A DNA stretch of 64,000 bases from Croceivirga sp. (GCA_028281025.1 JANQKR010000017.1:159763-223762), one strand, 5' to 3'. Positions 34,683 through 44,869 are shown, counted from the stretch's first letter. The notes: generated from the letters alone by a model not told the origin. Numbers and translations: made by a program.

Positions 34683-35693
34683 CTAGACATCTGCAGACTT
34701 CACGGTCTTGATGATTCGGGCAGCTACTTTGTACGGGTCTGCATTGGAAGCAGGTCTTCTATCTTCCAACCATCCTTTCCAGCCACTTTCAACGGTAGCA
34801 ATTGGAATACGGATGGAGGCACCACGATCGGAAACCCCATAACTGAACTCGTCAATGGATTGTGTTTCATGAAGACCGGTCAAACGCTGGTCATTAAACT
34901 CACCATAAACTTCAATATGCTCTTTTGTAACAGGTCTGAAGGCCTCACAAATTTTATCATAGGTATCCTTATTGCCCGCCGTTCTCAATATGGAATTGGA
35001 AAAATTGGCGTGCATACCGGAACCGTTCCAGTCCCCTTTAATAGGTTTTGGGTGGTAATCAATATAATAATCATATTCTTCGGTCAAGCGGTCCAACATA
35101 TAACGGGCAACCCAGATTTGGTCACCAGCACTTTTGGCGCCCTTGGCAAAGATTTGAAATTCCCATTGTCCGCAGGCAACTTCCTGATTGATTCCCTCAA
35201 AGTTCAAACCGGCTTCAAGACAATAGTCGGCATGTCGTTCCACAATTTCACGTCCATGGGTGTTCTTTCCTCCTACGGAGCAGTAGTACAACCCTTGTGG
35301 CCCTGGATAACCACCTACGGGAAAGCCCAAGGGAAGCTGGGTATGTGTATCCATTATAAAATACTCTTGCTCAAAACCAAACCAAAAATCATCATTTTCA
35401 TCATCTATGGTAGCACGGGAGTTGGATACGTGGGGAGTTCCATCGGGGTTTAAAACTTCTGCCATGACCAAATACCCATTTGCTCTTGCAGGATCGGGAT
35501 AGATGGCAACAGGTTTCAACAAACAGTCCGATGAACCTCCTTCTGCCTGCTGGGTGGAACTACCATCAAAAGACCAAATAGGGCAGTCTTCCAACTTACC
35601 GCTAAAGTCTTTTTCAATTTTAGTTTTACTTCTCATGTTGGCCGTAGGAGTGTACCCGTCCAACCAGATGTACTCTAATTTTGCCTTGCTCAT
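34683..35693 (-). CDS. Glutamine synthetase, type II (eukaryote-like)
   Basis: 336 residues, the short GSII form. Visible: WSFDGSSTQQAEGGSSD, glutamate/metal loop FGFEQEYFIMD, and INQEVACGQWEFQIFAKG, KGDWNGSGMHANFS. It converts glutamate and ammonia to glutamine with ATP in the cytosol. It faces a type III enzyme gene across a 208-nt region. Its start is preceded by a possible minus-strand -7 box CAAAAATA (35730-35737 as read on plus). Confidence 0.94.
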   Translation of the reverse strand: MSKAKLEYIWLDGYTPTANMRSKTKIEKDFSGKLEDCPIWSFDGSSTQQAEGGSSDCLLKPVAIYPDPARANGYLVMAEVLNPDGTPHVSNSRATIDDENDDFWFGFEQEYFIMDTHTQLPLGFPVGGYPGPQGLYYCSVGGKNTHGREIVERHADYCLEAGLNFEGINQEVACGQWEFQIFAKGAKSAGDQIWVARYMLDRLTEEYDYYIDYHPKPIKGDWNGSGMHANFSNSILRTAGNKDTYDKICEAFRPVTKEHIEVYGEFNDQRLTGLHETQSIDEFSYGVSDRGASIRIPIATVESGWKGWLEDRRPASNADPYKVAARIIKTVKSADV

Positions 35694-35868
35694 AACTATG
35701 GTTGTTACTTAAAAAAATTTCTTAAGCGCCAAAAATAATTTTTTTTACTCTTATCATGAATATTTAGGGGTTTAATTAGTCAAAAGTTATTAAAAATGAA
35801 CTTACCCCCATTTTTTGAAGGGTAATTTGAGAAAAAAGCATTTTTTTTCATTCATATTATTAAATTGT

Positions 35869-35876
35869 TAATTTTG
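35869..35876 (+). promoter_or_regulatory. Possible -7 box for the type III glutamine synthetase gene
   Basis: TAATTTTG fits TAnnTTTG, 26 nt before the start codon; no matching TTG at -33 spacing was found. Confidence 0.3.
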
Positions 35877-35901
35877 ATCTCCATTAAAAAAGGGATTTGG
35901 C

Positions 35902-38085
35902 ATGAAGATGAGATTTGAAGCACTTGGAGAAAGCAATAAACGTCAGATAATGGCAATTTCGGAAGACAAAAAACGGTCGGAATTGTTTGCGAAAAATGTT
36001 TTTAATGACCGCAAAATGCAGCAGTTTTTAACTGAGGAGGCTTATGATAAAGTGCAATCCGCAATATTTTCCGGAAGTAAAATAGATCGAAAAATTGCAA
36101 ATCAGGTCGCTGAGGGGATGAAGGCCTGGGCATTGTCCCTGGGAGCAACCCACTATACCCATTGGTTTCAGCCATTGACCGGGGCTACGGCTGAGAAGCA
36201 CGATGCCTTTTTTGATTTGAAATCGGATGGCAGTGCTTTGGAAAAATTCGGCGGAAATCAACTGGTACAGCAAGAGCCGGATGCCTCCAGTTTTCCAAGC
36301 GGGGGAATTCGCAACACTTTTGAGGCCAGGGGATATACGGCATGGGATCCTACCTCGCCTGCTTTTATCTATAAGACCACGCTCTGTATCCCTACTGTTT
36401 TTGTGGCCTATACGGGCGAGGCGTTGGATAACAAAGCCCCCTTGCTGCGGGCCCTGCATGCCGTGGATGAGGCAGCCACCTCAGTGGCCCAATATTTTGA
36501 TAAAAACGTCAAAAAGGTGTATGCCACTTTGGGTTGGGAGCAGGAATACTTCTTGGTCGATAAGGCTCTGGCACAGTCCCGACCGGATATTTTGATGACC
36601 GGACGTACCCTGGTTGGAAACCATGCTGCAAAAGGCCAACAGTTGGACGATCATTATTTTGGGGTCATTCCCAGTCGCGCATTGAGTTTTATGAGCGATT
36701 TGGAAAAACAATGTATGGTTTTGGGTATTCCAGTAAAGACCAGACATAATGAAGTAGCTCCAAATCAATTTGAGCTTGCTCCGGTCTTTGAAGAAGCCAA
36801 TCTTTCCGTAGACCATAATTTGTTGTTGATGGACGTTATGGAAAACATTGCAAATCGGCATGGGTTTAAGGTATTGTTCCACGAAAAACCCTTTGCAGGG
36901 ATTAATGGCTCCGGAAAGCACAACAACTGGTCCCTGGCAACGGATACCGGGGTCAATCTTTTGAGTCCGGGAAGTACCCCCATGAAAAACCTACAGTTTC
37001 TTACGTTTTTTGTAAACACCATAAAAGCGGTGGATAATTACGAGGAACTTTTGCGTTCCTCAATTGCTTCGGCAAGTAATGACCATCGGCTGGGCGCCAA
37101 TGAGGCACCACCATCCATTATTTCCATTTTTATTGGAAAGCAATTGGCCGGTGTTTTGGATGAGTTGGAAGGGGTTTCCCAGGGCAAACTTTCACCTCAG
37201 GAAAAAACCGAACTTAAACTGAATGTGGTTGGGAAGATTCCGGAGATCCTCCTGGACAATACTGATCGGAATCGAACCTCCCCTTTTGCCTTTACGGGCA
37301 ATAAGTTTGAGATGCGCGGGGTAGGTGCAAAGATGAATTGCGCCAAACCCATGACCGTTCTCAATACCATTGTTGCCAAACAGCTAACGGATTTCAAAAA
37401 AGAGGTGGATGCATTGATCGATAAGAAAAACCTTAAAAAGGATGAGGCCGTCTTTAATGTGCTCCGCGAATACATCAAAACTTCCAAACGTATTCGGTTT
37501 GATGGGGACGGATACAGCTTTGATTGGCAGGAAGAAGCCCGAAAACGAAAATTGAGCAACAATAAAAACACCCCGGAAGCACTGCAAATATTGACTTCCA
37601 AGCAAAGTTTGGAACTTTTCCAGGCCACTGGGGTCATGAACGAGGTGGAACTTAAGGCCCACCAAGAGGTGGAACTCGAAAACTATGTCTTTCATCTACA
37701 GATCGAGGGCAGGATCTTAAGTGAATTGGTCTACAATCATGTGATGCCCGCGGCCCTTCGATACCAAAACCTGTTACTGGAAAATGTGGCAGGTCTTAAA
37801 GAAGTCTACGGCGCAGCACACAAGAATATAACCCAACCACAATTAAATATCCTGGAACAAATAGGGGAACATCTCACTGATGCCAAGAAATTGACGGATG
37901 CCATGATGGATGCCAAGAAGAGGACCGATAATATGGGAAGTATTGCCAAGAAGGCCAAGACCTATTGTGATACGGTAAAACCTTATTTTGATAAGGTTAG
38001 GGAACATGTGGATGCGTTGGAACGGTTGATTTCAGATGATCTTTGGCCCCTCACCAAGTATAGGGAACTGCTTTTTGTGAAATAG
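35902..38085 (+). CDS. glnN: Glutamine synthetase, type III
   Basis: 727 residues, the length typical of GSIII. The GSIII N-terminal domain is followed by the catalytic core: HWFQPLTGATAEKHDAFF, GWEQEYFLVDKALAQSRPD, TRHNEVAPNQFELAPVFEE and FAGINGSGKHNNWSL. Same reaction as GSII; the two divergent genes could be regulated against each other by nitrogen status. The first methionines (MKMRFEALG) leave a two-codon ambiguity. Confidence 0.95.
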   Translation: MKMRFEALGESNKRQIMAISEDKKRSELFAKNVFNDRKMQQFLTEEAYDKVQSAIFSGSKIDRKIANQVAEGMKAWALSLGATHYTHWFQPLTGATAEKHDAFFDLKSDGSALEKFGGNQLVQQEPDASSFPSGGIRNTFEARGYTAWDPTSPAFIYKTTLCIPTVFVAYTGEALDNKAPLLRALHAVDEAATSVAQYFDKNVKKVYATLGWEQEYFLVDKALAQSRPDILMTGRTLVGNHAAKGQQLDDHYFGVIPSRALSFMSDLEKQCMVLGIPVKTRHNEVAPNQFELAPVFEEANLSVDHNLLLMDVMENIANRHGFKVLFHEKPFAGINGSGKHNNWSLATDTGVNLLSPGSTPMKNLQFLTFFVNTIKAVDNYEELLRSSIASASNDHRLGANEAPPSIISIFIGKQLAGVLDELEGVSQGKLSPQEKTELKLNVVGKIPEILLDNTDRNRTSPFAFTGNKFEMRGVGAKMNCAKPMTVLNTIVAKQLTDFKKEVDALIDKKNLKKDEAVFNVLREYIKTSKRIRFDGDGYSFDWQEEARKRKLSNNKNTPEALQILTSKQSLELFQATGVMNEVELKAHQEVELENYVFHLQIEGRILSELVYNHVMPAALRYQNLLLENVAGLKEVYGAAHKNITQPQLNILEQIGEHLTDAKKLTDAMMDAKKRTDNMGSIAKKAKTYCDTVKPYFDKVREHVDALERLISDDLWPLTKYRELLFVK

Positions 38086-38133
38086 GGGAAGCCGTGCGGT
38101 TATCACAAAATTGGGAATCCATATTTTTGATTT

Positions 38134-39123
38134 ATGGAACTACTGTTAAAGGATATTCAAGCCGCCAAAAAGCGAATCGACCCGTATATCAACACAACCC
38201 CAATTCTTTCTTCGTCCCTATTGAATACCTGGTTGGGGCATGACATTTTTTTTAAATGCGAGAACTTCCAAAAGATTGGGGCCTTTAAGGCCAGGGGAGG
38301 TTTGAATACCGTGGCTTGGCTTATGGAAACCGGTCAAAAACCAAGGCATATTGTGGCCAATAGCTCTGGAAACCATGCGCAGGCGGTGGCCTATGCTGCC
38401 CAACAATTTGGAATCCCGGCAACTATTTTTATGCCGGAGTATTCGTCCCAGGTCAAAATTCAAGCCACACAATCGTACGGCGCCAAAGTGGTTTTGAGTA
38501 AAACAAGGGACCTTACGGACCAATTGGTAAAGGAAGCTGCCAAAGAGGAAGGTGCCTATTGGATACCGCCATTTAACCATGGACAGGTTATCTGCGGGCA
38601 GGGTACGGCCGCATTGGAGGCCTTGACCGAATTGGATGCCATTGATGCCGTTTTTACCCCCTGTGGCGGTGGTGGATTAACGTCGGGAACCCTGATTGCT
38701 ACGAGGGCCCTTTCCCCAAAGGCCCAGATGTTTGGGGTTGAGCCCCTAAATGCCAATGATGCCGCAGAGTCCCTACGTACGGGAAGTATCCAAAGGCTAA
38801 AGGCCATCCCCGATACCTTGGCAGATGGGGCCATGACCATGGCAGTGGGCGACCTCACTTTTGAATACCTCAAACAGTTGGACGGCTTCTATGAAGTGGA
38901 AGAGGATAGCATAGTGTACTGGACACAATGGTTGACCCATCTGCTCAAATGCCGTTTGGAACCTACCTGTGCCATGCCCATGAAGGCTGTGGTGGAATGG
39001 TTAGGGTCCCAAAAAACAAAGAAACGTGTCCTGGTCATTATTTCGGGTGGAAATATGGACCAACCGACTACACAAAAAATTTGGGAGACCGATTGTTTAA
39101 CTTCGGTACCCGTGATCCCATGA
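38134..39123 (+). CDS. PLP-dependent serine/threonine dehydratase
   Basis: 329 residues, fold-type II. The PLP lysine is in FKARGG (about residue 52), the substrate loop is SSGNHAQAVA, and the phosphate-binding glycine loop is CGGGGLTSG. It lacks the ACT domain of biosynthetic threonine deaminase, so catabolic threonine dehydratase, serine dehydratase or serine racemase all remain possible. It lies 48 nt after the type III glutamine synthetase gene on the same strand. Confidence 0.88.
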   Translation: MELLLKDIQAAKKRIDPYINTTPILSSSLLNTWLGHDIFFKCENFQKIGAFKARGGLNTVAWLMETGQKPRHIVANSSGNHAQAVAYAAQQFGIPATIFMPEYSSQVKIQATQSYGAKVVLSKTRDLTDQLVKEAAKEEGAYWIPPFNHGQVICGQGTAALEALTELDAIDAVFTPCGGGGLTSGTLIATRALSPKAQMFGVEPLNANDAAESLRTGSIQRLKAIPDTLADGAMTMAVGDLTFEYLKQLDGFYEVEEDSIVYWTQWLTHLLKCRLEPTCAMPMKAVVEWLGSQKTKKRVLVIISGGNMDQPTTQKIWETDCLTSVPVIP

Positions 39124-39183
39124 GAAAAAGATAGGCGTAAACGGCCATTTATACCGCTTTTAAATTGAGCACAATAGTTAATC

Positions 39184-39909
39184 ATGAACAGCCAATACGT
39201 TGAAAACCATAGTGTTGGCAATATCAACGCATGGGTAAAAACAAGGAAAATGAAAGACGCATCCATCATAAAAGTCCAACAGGAATACATCAATAAAATT
39301 AAAGGGACAAAGGAAAAATATTACATAGTCCATCAAGATATGGAAATCGTAATCTTACCCAATGTTTTTCCTCCCTATGTTGATAGTCATCTAATGATTG
39401 CATCCATGGATATTCCTGATAACAGCGTAGTCCTGGACGCTTGTTCCGGATCGGGGATTATCGCACTTCACGCCAGTAGCAAGGCAAAAATTGTATACGC
39501 TACCGATATCAATCGTCATGCAGTTGAAAATATAAATGAAAATATTGCCTTTCATGGATTGCATGACAAGGTAAAAGCATTTGAGGCAAATATTTTTCCA
39601 CCTCATTCAGGTATAAAATTTGATATCATAACCATAAATCCTCCGTACACCGATCACAAAGCACTTGATATCGTTGAAAAGTCAGTTTGGGATGAGGACC
39701 ATAAATCATTAAAATACTTCTTTGGCAAGGTGTCAAAATACTTGACTAAAAATGGGAAAATTTATTTGGGTTGGGCAGATTTTGCCGATGTAAAAGTGAT
39801 ATCGAACCTTTGCGAACAACATCATTTAAAAGAAAGGATTATTGGGGAAACAAATGACGATAAAAGTCTATTCGTTGTTTTCGAAATCTCCAAAATGGAC
39901 AATTTGTAA
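39184..39909 (+). CDS. SAM-dependent methyltransferase (NPPY type)
   Basis: 241 residues. SAM-binding VLDACSGSGIIALHAS, acidic motif ATDINRHAVENINENI, and TINPPYTDHKAL, the NPPY motif of enzymes that methylate amide or adenine nitrogen (HemK/PrmA/RsmC-like). Target not determinable. First gene of a run of unrelated accessory genes all on the plus strand. Confidence 0.82.
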   Translation: MNSQYVENHSVGNINAWVKTRKMKDASIIKVQQEYINKIKGTKEKYYIVHQDMEIVILPNVFPPYVDSHLMIASMDIPDNSVVLDACSGSGIIALHASSKAKIVYATDINRHAVENINENIAFHGLHDKVKAFEANIFPPHSGIKFDIITINPPYTDHKALDIVEKSVWDEDHKSLKYFFGKVSKYLTKNGKIYLGWADFADVKVISNLCEQHHLKERIIGETNDDKSLFVVFEISKMDNL

Positions 39910-40074
39910 TAGGAATGTAGGGCTTTGGGGATGCTATAAAAAAAGAGTTGAGCCCTATTTGTTGGAATCCAAAGCGGAGGTAATAAGGGTTATGAATTAC
40001 CCGTCCAATTAGCTATTTTTAAATCGATAAATCCCCGACCATTTGCAACAAGCGGAAAAATAACGTAACCAAAA

Positions 40075-40503
40075 ATGGACAAAGAAAAATCAAAAAAGGG
40101 AAAAGTAATCGGAGCAATTGTTGGAACAATTGCTTTTGCACTGTCTTACTATGGAGTGCAACAACTTTTTAAGAAAGATTTGGAATCTGAATTGAAAAAT
40201 GCGGCGTTGGAATTGAATAAGCAGACACCAATGCAAATTGATCAATTCTCTCGATTGGATAGTGCCTCAGCCAAGGGAAAAACCAATTTCATTTATCATT
40301 ATACACTTTTTGACCTGGAAAAATCTGAAGTGAATTTGGACACTGTCAATAAATACATCAGACCAAACCTGATTGAAAACATAAAAAATAGCCCTGAGTT
40401 GAAAGTTTACAGAGATAATAATATCACTATGGACTATAATTATTATGATAAAAATGGAGTCCTTGTCACAAAGATTTCCGTGACTCCGGAATTGTATAAA
40501 TGA
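40075..40503 (+). CDS. Unknown membrane-anchored protein
   Basis: 142 residues: a basic N-terminus (MDKEKSKKGK), one membrane helix (VIGAIVGTIAFALSYYGVQQ), then a soluble domain of about 110 residues. I recognise no family. It stands alone between the methyltransferase and an AraC regulator. Confidence 0.6.
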   Translation: MDKEKSKKGKVIGAIVGTIAFALSYYGVQQLFKKDLESELKNAALELNKQTPMQIDQFSRLDSASAKGKTNFIYHYTLFDLEKSEVNLDTVNKYIRPNLIENIKNSPELKVYRDNNITMDYNYYDKNGVLVTKISVTPELYK

Positions 40504-40672
40504 TAAAAGTCCGTTGCCAACACGGTAAACGATCAATTGCAGGGAGATTCCCATGCTTTGACAAGGCCGCTGCAAACACCAGTACCAAAAAAAACACTAA
40601 ATTAAACCCGTAATGGATGGTCATAAAGACCATTGTAATCCATCAACCCACTTGTAGATTATCCTATTGGAC

Positions 40673-41524
40673 ATGATAAAACTTGAGGAAATCACTTCAA
40701 TGCCCACTTTTTCCAGTCAGTTGGAAAACAAGATATTGTATTCCGATCATGCCAATGCTATTTCGGTATCCTACCAATCTACCTATACCCTTAAATATGT
40801 TATTGATGGCGTAAAAAACTATAACTACAATAACCAAGATATAACGGTCTCAAAAAATCAATATTTGCTTCTTAATAATGATAGCCATATTACCACCGAG
40901 GTAAAAAAGGGAACAAAAGGCCTTTCCCTCTTCCTATCCCCGGAACTGATCCATGAAATATCCCATTTTTACACTGGTGGTAACCATACGTTTCACTTTC
41001 TGGAAGTAACCCAGGGAGAATCGACTTTTCAGGTAAGCCACTTATTGAATACAATGGCCCATCTCTATGAAAACAACAAAATCCTTTTAAAGGAGCGAAT
41101 GGATGATTTGTTTATTAAGGTATCTGAGCTGATCGTTCAAGAGCAAGTTTCGATCAATGCTAATTTTGTAAAATTAAAGATAGTAAAACAGGATACTAAA
41201 AGAGAGTTGTATAAACGCATTGTTGCGACCAAGGAATATTTGAATGACAACCTTCAAAAAAAGATTTCCTTGGATACTATTAGTAGGGATATTGGGGTCA
41301 GTAAATATTATCTACACCGACTTTTCTCTGAATTCAATGGAAAGACACCGAATGGTTATTTGACAAAAATCCGTTTGGAGCGTGCAAAAAATAAACTTCA
41401 AACTTCAAAAGACCCCATTTCTGAAATTGCAATGACTTGCGGTTTTGATGATACGGCTTACTTTTCAAGCCTATTTAAGAAACACACCGGTCTTTCGCCG
41501 GGTCAATTCAGAAAATCATTGTAA
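40673..41524 (+). CDS. AraC-family transcriptional regulator
   Basis: 283 residues from ATG 40673. An N-terminal cupin-like sensing domain, then two HTH motifs in the last 100 residues: ISLDTISRDIGVSKYYLHRLF and ISEIAMTCGFDDTAYFSSLF, ending KHTGLSPGQFRKSL. The effector and targets are unknown; the downstream phosphoesterase gene is a possible target. Confidence 0.9.
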   Translation: MIKLEEITSMPTFSSQLENKILYSDHANAISVSYQSTYTLKYVIDGVKNYNYNNQDITVSKNQYLLLNNDSHITTEVKKGTKGLSLFLSPELIHEISHFYTGGNHTFHFLEVTQGESTFQVSHLLNTMAHLYENNKILLKERMDDLFIKVSELIVQEQVSINANFVKLKIVKQDTKRELYKRIVATKEYLNDNLQKKISLDTISRDIGVSKYYLHRLFSEFNGKTPNGYLTKIRLERAKNKLQTSKDPISEIAMTCGFDDTAYFSSLFKKHTGLSPGQFRKSL

Positions 41525-41593
41525 AATCAGCAAGATTTTATAATTCCACATCACACTACCCTACTATTTTTGATACTGGGAAATCCAATCGAA

Positions 41594-42316
41594 ATGATTG
41601 AAAGAATAGCGCATATTACAGATTTACACTTGGACGAGGAATTTCCTTTTAACGACCGGGTATCGGCAAGAAAACGATTGGGTGCTATTTTAAAGGATAT
41701 CAAAGAAGAAAACATAGATTATATTATATGCACGGGCGATATTGGGGAAAACGAAGGAATTCCCTATTTCTTTGAGCAACTAAAAGGCAATACGCTACGT
41801 ATTACTTTGGGCAATCACGACAAATTTGATGCGATATCCAAATACCATGATGTAGGAGCAGACCATACCTCAGAAAGATTTTACGGGAGCACGCTCAAAG
41901 CGTATTTTAAATTTATTTTTTTGGATTCTTCCTCTGGAACCATCGATGGTCAGCAACTCGAGTGGTTAAAAAAGGAGCTCATATCAACTAAACCTATTGT
42001 CATTTTCATGCACCATCCCGTAATTGGGCTCAACTTAAAAGTTGATGAAATAGGAAAACTTAAAAACAGAAATGAGCTTACCGAGATGCTGACGGGGACA
42101 ACCAACGCGATCCACATGTATTGTGGTCATTATCATATGGAAGATACCTCGGTCCATAAAAACATCACACAGTACATAACGCCCGCCGTTGCTTTTCAAA
42201 TTAAGAAGAGCCCTGATTCCATAACGTTGGACACGTCCATCTCCGGTTATAGGATCATCCGAATGGAAAAATCCGAAATTTCTTCAAAAGTCAAACTTTT
42301 AAGCAATGCAGACTAA
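41594..42316 (+). CDS. Metallophosphoesterase
   Basis: 240 residues from ATG 41594. All five calcineurin-like motifs are present: HITDLHLDE, CTGDIGE, LGNHDKFD, FMHHP and CGHYHMED. Related to cAMP phosphodiesterase CpdA-type enzymes. The following small membrane gene overlaps its end by 11 nt. Confidence 0.88.
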   Translation: MIERIAHITDLHLDEEFPFNDRVSARKRLGAILKDIKEENIDYIICTGDIGENEGIPYFFEQLKGNTLRITLGNHDKFDAISKYHDVGADHTSERFYGSTLKAYFKFIFLDSSSGTIDGQQLEWLKKELISTKPIVIFMHHPVIGLNLKVDEIGKLKNRNELTEMLTGTTNAIHMYCGHYHMEDTSVHKNITQYITPAVAFQIKKSPDSITLDTSISGYRIIRMEKSEISSKVKLLSNAD

Positions 42317-42524
42317 AAAGCAATCCTTCATTGAAAGTTTACTGAATGTAACCGTTGGCTTTTTGATCACGATAATTTCATTGCATCTTATATTCCCTCT
42401 TTTGGGAATAGAAAATCATTCTGGCAAAAATATGTTGATCACGATTTATTTAACCATTTTGAGCATTTTAAGAAATTATGTTTTAAGGCGGTACTTTAAT
42501 AAGAAAGCAACTTCAGGATTGTAA
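42306..42524 (+). CDS. Small two-span membrane protein
   Basis: 72 residues with two helices (LLNVTVGFLITIISLHLIF and MLITIYLTILSILRNYVL) and a basic C-terminus (RRYFNKK). Small proteins of this pattern occur in phages and mobile elements; function unknown. Translationally coupled to the phosphoesterase. Confidence 0.6.
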   Translation: MQTKKQSFIESLLNVTVGFLITIISLHLIFPLLGIENHSGKNMLITIYLTILSILRNYVLRRYFNKKATSGL

Positions 42525-42711
42525 CCCATACCAACCTTATAAAATTAACTGCGGTAACAGGGCCGCTCAAGAAGGTCAGCAGGGATTTTCCATTAGACTT
42601 GTATTTGCTAATTTTAAGGTTAGCCTATCCGCGGCGACCTGCGTTTGGCAATTCGGGCTCAACAGATTTGGTACAAGACCACTGACCCTATTTAAAAAAA
42701 CCAAAAACCCC

Positions 42712-43341
42712 ATGAACAAACGGAAGCTTCTATTTTTCTTTATTGTACTATTGTTTTCGACACACATACTCCTATTTGCCCAAGATAACAACCAATCAGA
42801 TTATCTTGTCCTAAATACGGGTGAGACATTATATGGTAGGGTTCAGTATATTAAAGAACGTGGGTTTGGTGGCAGGAGCTTTTACAAAAAGGTGAGGATA
42901 ACGGATACCAGTGGAAAAAGAAAAAAGTACAAAAGAAAAAATGTCTCAGGCTTTAGTGTGGATGGTTCTGTTTTTAAAAGCTTTTGGTTAAGCCAACAAT
43001 CACAACCCTTTCCAAGGGTTTCGTTGGAAAACCCCAGATACGACATTGCTTTTAAAAATGGAGAGCAACATTTTTTAAGGATTGTAAGTAAAGGAAGGTT
43101 GAACCACTATGAATTGGAGTGGTTTGATCAGGAAAGTAGTGCGTTGTGGTCGATGTCCTTGCTCAAAAAAGAGGGAGATCGGTTTTTTATCAGGGCAGAT
43201 CAGGGGTTGTTTGGATTAAAAAGAAAAGTTTTACTGAACTATTTTTCCGACTGTCCAAAACTTCAGGAAAAAATACGGCAAAAAGAATTGAAAAAAGTTC
43301 ATCAAATAGTGACATTTTACAATACGAATTGCCTACCTTAA
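42712..43341 (+). CDS. Unknown secreted protein
   Basis: 209 residues with a signal peptide (MNKRKLLFFFIVLLFSTHIL, cut after FAQ). The body begins DYLVLNTGETLYGRVQYI, a pattern seen in secreted Bacteroidota proteins that carry a small beta-barrel repeat, and is basic overall. No known family assigned. Confidence 0.6.
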   Translation: MNKRKLLFFFIVLLFSTHILLFAQDNNQSDYLVLNTGETLYGRVQYIKERGFGGRSFYKKVRITDTSGKRKKYKRKNVSGFSVDGSVFKSFWLSQQSQPFPRVSLENPRYDIAFKNGEQHFLRIVSKGRLNHYELEWFDQESSALWSMSLLKKEGDRFFIRADQGLFGLKRKVLLNYFSDCPKLQEKIRQKELKKVHQIVTFYNTNCLP

Positions 43342-43414
43342 TCCAAGAAGAATACAACTCCATATCATACAGTAATACCCATAAAAACAATAGGCTTAAG
43401 GGCGTTGACCACAA

Positions 43415-43966
43415 ATGGACGAATTTCCAAAAATAGAAACCGAAAGGTTGTTTTTAGGCAAATTAAAAGCAGCGGACATTCCCGCTATTGTAAAGCACGC
43501 ATCAAATAAAAACATATCGGATTTTACCCTAAACCTGCCTTTTCCCTATAACGAGAAAGATGCAATTTATTGGATCAATTTAGCAAACCAGGGTTTTAAG
43601 GATGGAACAAATATCATATTTGGAATCAAGCGTAAAAGCGATAATCAATTTATAGGTGGAATTGGACTGACCATAGCGCGAAGATTCAATAGGGCGGAAA
43701 TTGGCTATTGGATTGCAGAACCCTTTTGGCGGAAAGGTTATGCCACCGAAGCCACGAAATCCATCATAAAATATGGATTTGGGCATCTTGATCTGAATAA
43801 ATTTACATCGTCCTATTTGGCAAAAAATCCTGCTTCAGGAAAAGTGATGGAAAAGAGTGGGATGACAAAGGAAGGTGAACTAAAGGAACACATACGTAAA
43901 GCATCGGAATATCATGACTTAATCGTATTTGGACTGACGAAAGAACAATTTGAAAAAACCAATTGA
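43415..43966 (+). CDS. GNAT acetyltransferase (RimJ/RimL type)
   Basis: 183 residues. The N-terminal TERLFLGKLKAADIPAI and the acetyl-CoA-binding region EIGYWIAEPFWRKGYATEA plus NPASGKVMEKSGM are typical of the Acetyltransf_3 group. It may acetylate a protein N-terminus or small molecule. Confidence 0.9.
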   Translation: MDEFPKIETERLFLGKLKAADIPAIVKHASNKNISDFTLNLPFPYNEKDAIYWINLANQGFKDGTNIIFGIKRKSDNQFIGGIGLTIARRFNRAEIGYWIAEPFWRKGYATEATKSIIKYGFGHLDLNKFTSSYLAKNPASGKVMEKSGMTKEGELKEHIRKASEYHDLIVFGLTKEQFEKTN

Positions 43967-44017
43967 TAAAAACCCGAACAAACCGTTTGAACCGGTTTAC
44001 CCTAATTTTTAGATCCA

Positions 44018-44839
44018 ATGATTGAACTGGTGCATAAACTTCCCGAGTTGGACGTTAAACTGATCGAGCTTCTTGAAAGCCTGGATAAAAGCGATTGGAA
44101 CCAACAGACCGTTGCGAAACTTTGGACCGTTAAAGATGTTGTGGCCCACTTATTGGATGGGAACATACGCGTATTGTCAGGGCTTAGGGACGACCATAAG
44201 TTTGATAGCCCCAAAATTGGTTCCTACCAGGAACTGTTGGACTTTCTCAATCAATTAAACGCAGATTGGGTCCTCGCCATGAAAAGGGTGAGTCCGGAAA
44301 TGCTGATAGATTTGCTTAAACACACCGGAAAGCCCTTTTGTGACTATTACACCTCGTTGGACCCATTTGACAAAGCCGTATTTCCGGTTGCCTGGGCAGG
44401 GGAAAGTGAAAGCAAAAACTGGATGCACATAGCCAGGGAATACACGGAAAAGTTTTTGCACCAACAACAAATCAGGGATGCGGTCGGAGTGCAGGGCATT
44501 ATGACCAATGAGTTTTACCTCCCGTTCCTGGATGTTTGTATGTACGCATTGCCACATACGCTTAGGGAGGTTAAAGCGGATAAGGGAAGTATAGTTCAAA
44601 TGAACATAACCGGAGCTGTCCGTGGGGATTGGTATGTGCGATTTAATGGAAAGAACTGGGAACAAATTGCGTTGACCCCAGGGTCTACGGTGGAGGTAGA
44701 AGTTTCAATAGATTCCTATGCGGCCTGGAAGCTCTTTTCAAAAAGCCTTCGTCCCCATGATTTAGAGGATAAAATTAGCATTCATGGAAATCAGGAATTG
44801 GGGAAGGTAGCCACCGAAATGGTCTCATTTATGGCCTAG
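44018..44839 (+). CDS. DinB / maleylpyruvate-isomerase-like metalloprotein
   Basis: 273 residues. The N-terminal four-helix bundle has LWTVKDVVAHLLDGNI (first metal histidine) and a later AREYTEKFLHQQQIRDA (second histidine region), as in mycothiol-dependent maleylpyruvate isomerase and DinB proteins. Enzymes in this superfamily use thiol cofactors; the substrate is not known. Confidence 0.78.
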   Translation: MIELVHKLPELDVKLIELLESLDKSDWNQQTVAKLWTVKDVVAHLLDGNIRVLSGLRDDHKFDSPKIGSYQELLDFLNQLNADWVLAMKRVSPEMLIDLLKHTGKPFCDYYTSLDPFDKAVFPVAWAGESESKNWMHIAREYTEKFLHQQQIRDAVGVQGIMTNEFYLPFLDVCMYALPHTLREVKADKGSIVQMNITGAVRGDWYVRFNGKNWEQIALTPGSTVEVEVSIDSYAAWKLFSKSLRPHDLEDKISIHGNQELGKVATEMVSFMA

Positions 44840-44869
44840 TAAAGTGATTTTTTGACGTTTTACCTTTAA

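Noticed and set aside
42576..42791. 71-codon minus-strand frame before the secreted unknown protein
   Set aside because: It overlaps the signal peptide coding region of a better-supported gene and has no coherent features.
39184..44839. Integron cassette array
   Set aside because: Co-oriented single genes suggested it, but there is no integron integrase and the spacer hairpins (e.g. 44880-44904) are not related to each other as attC sites would be.
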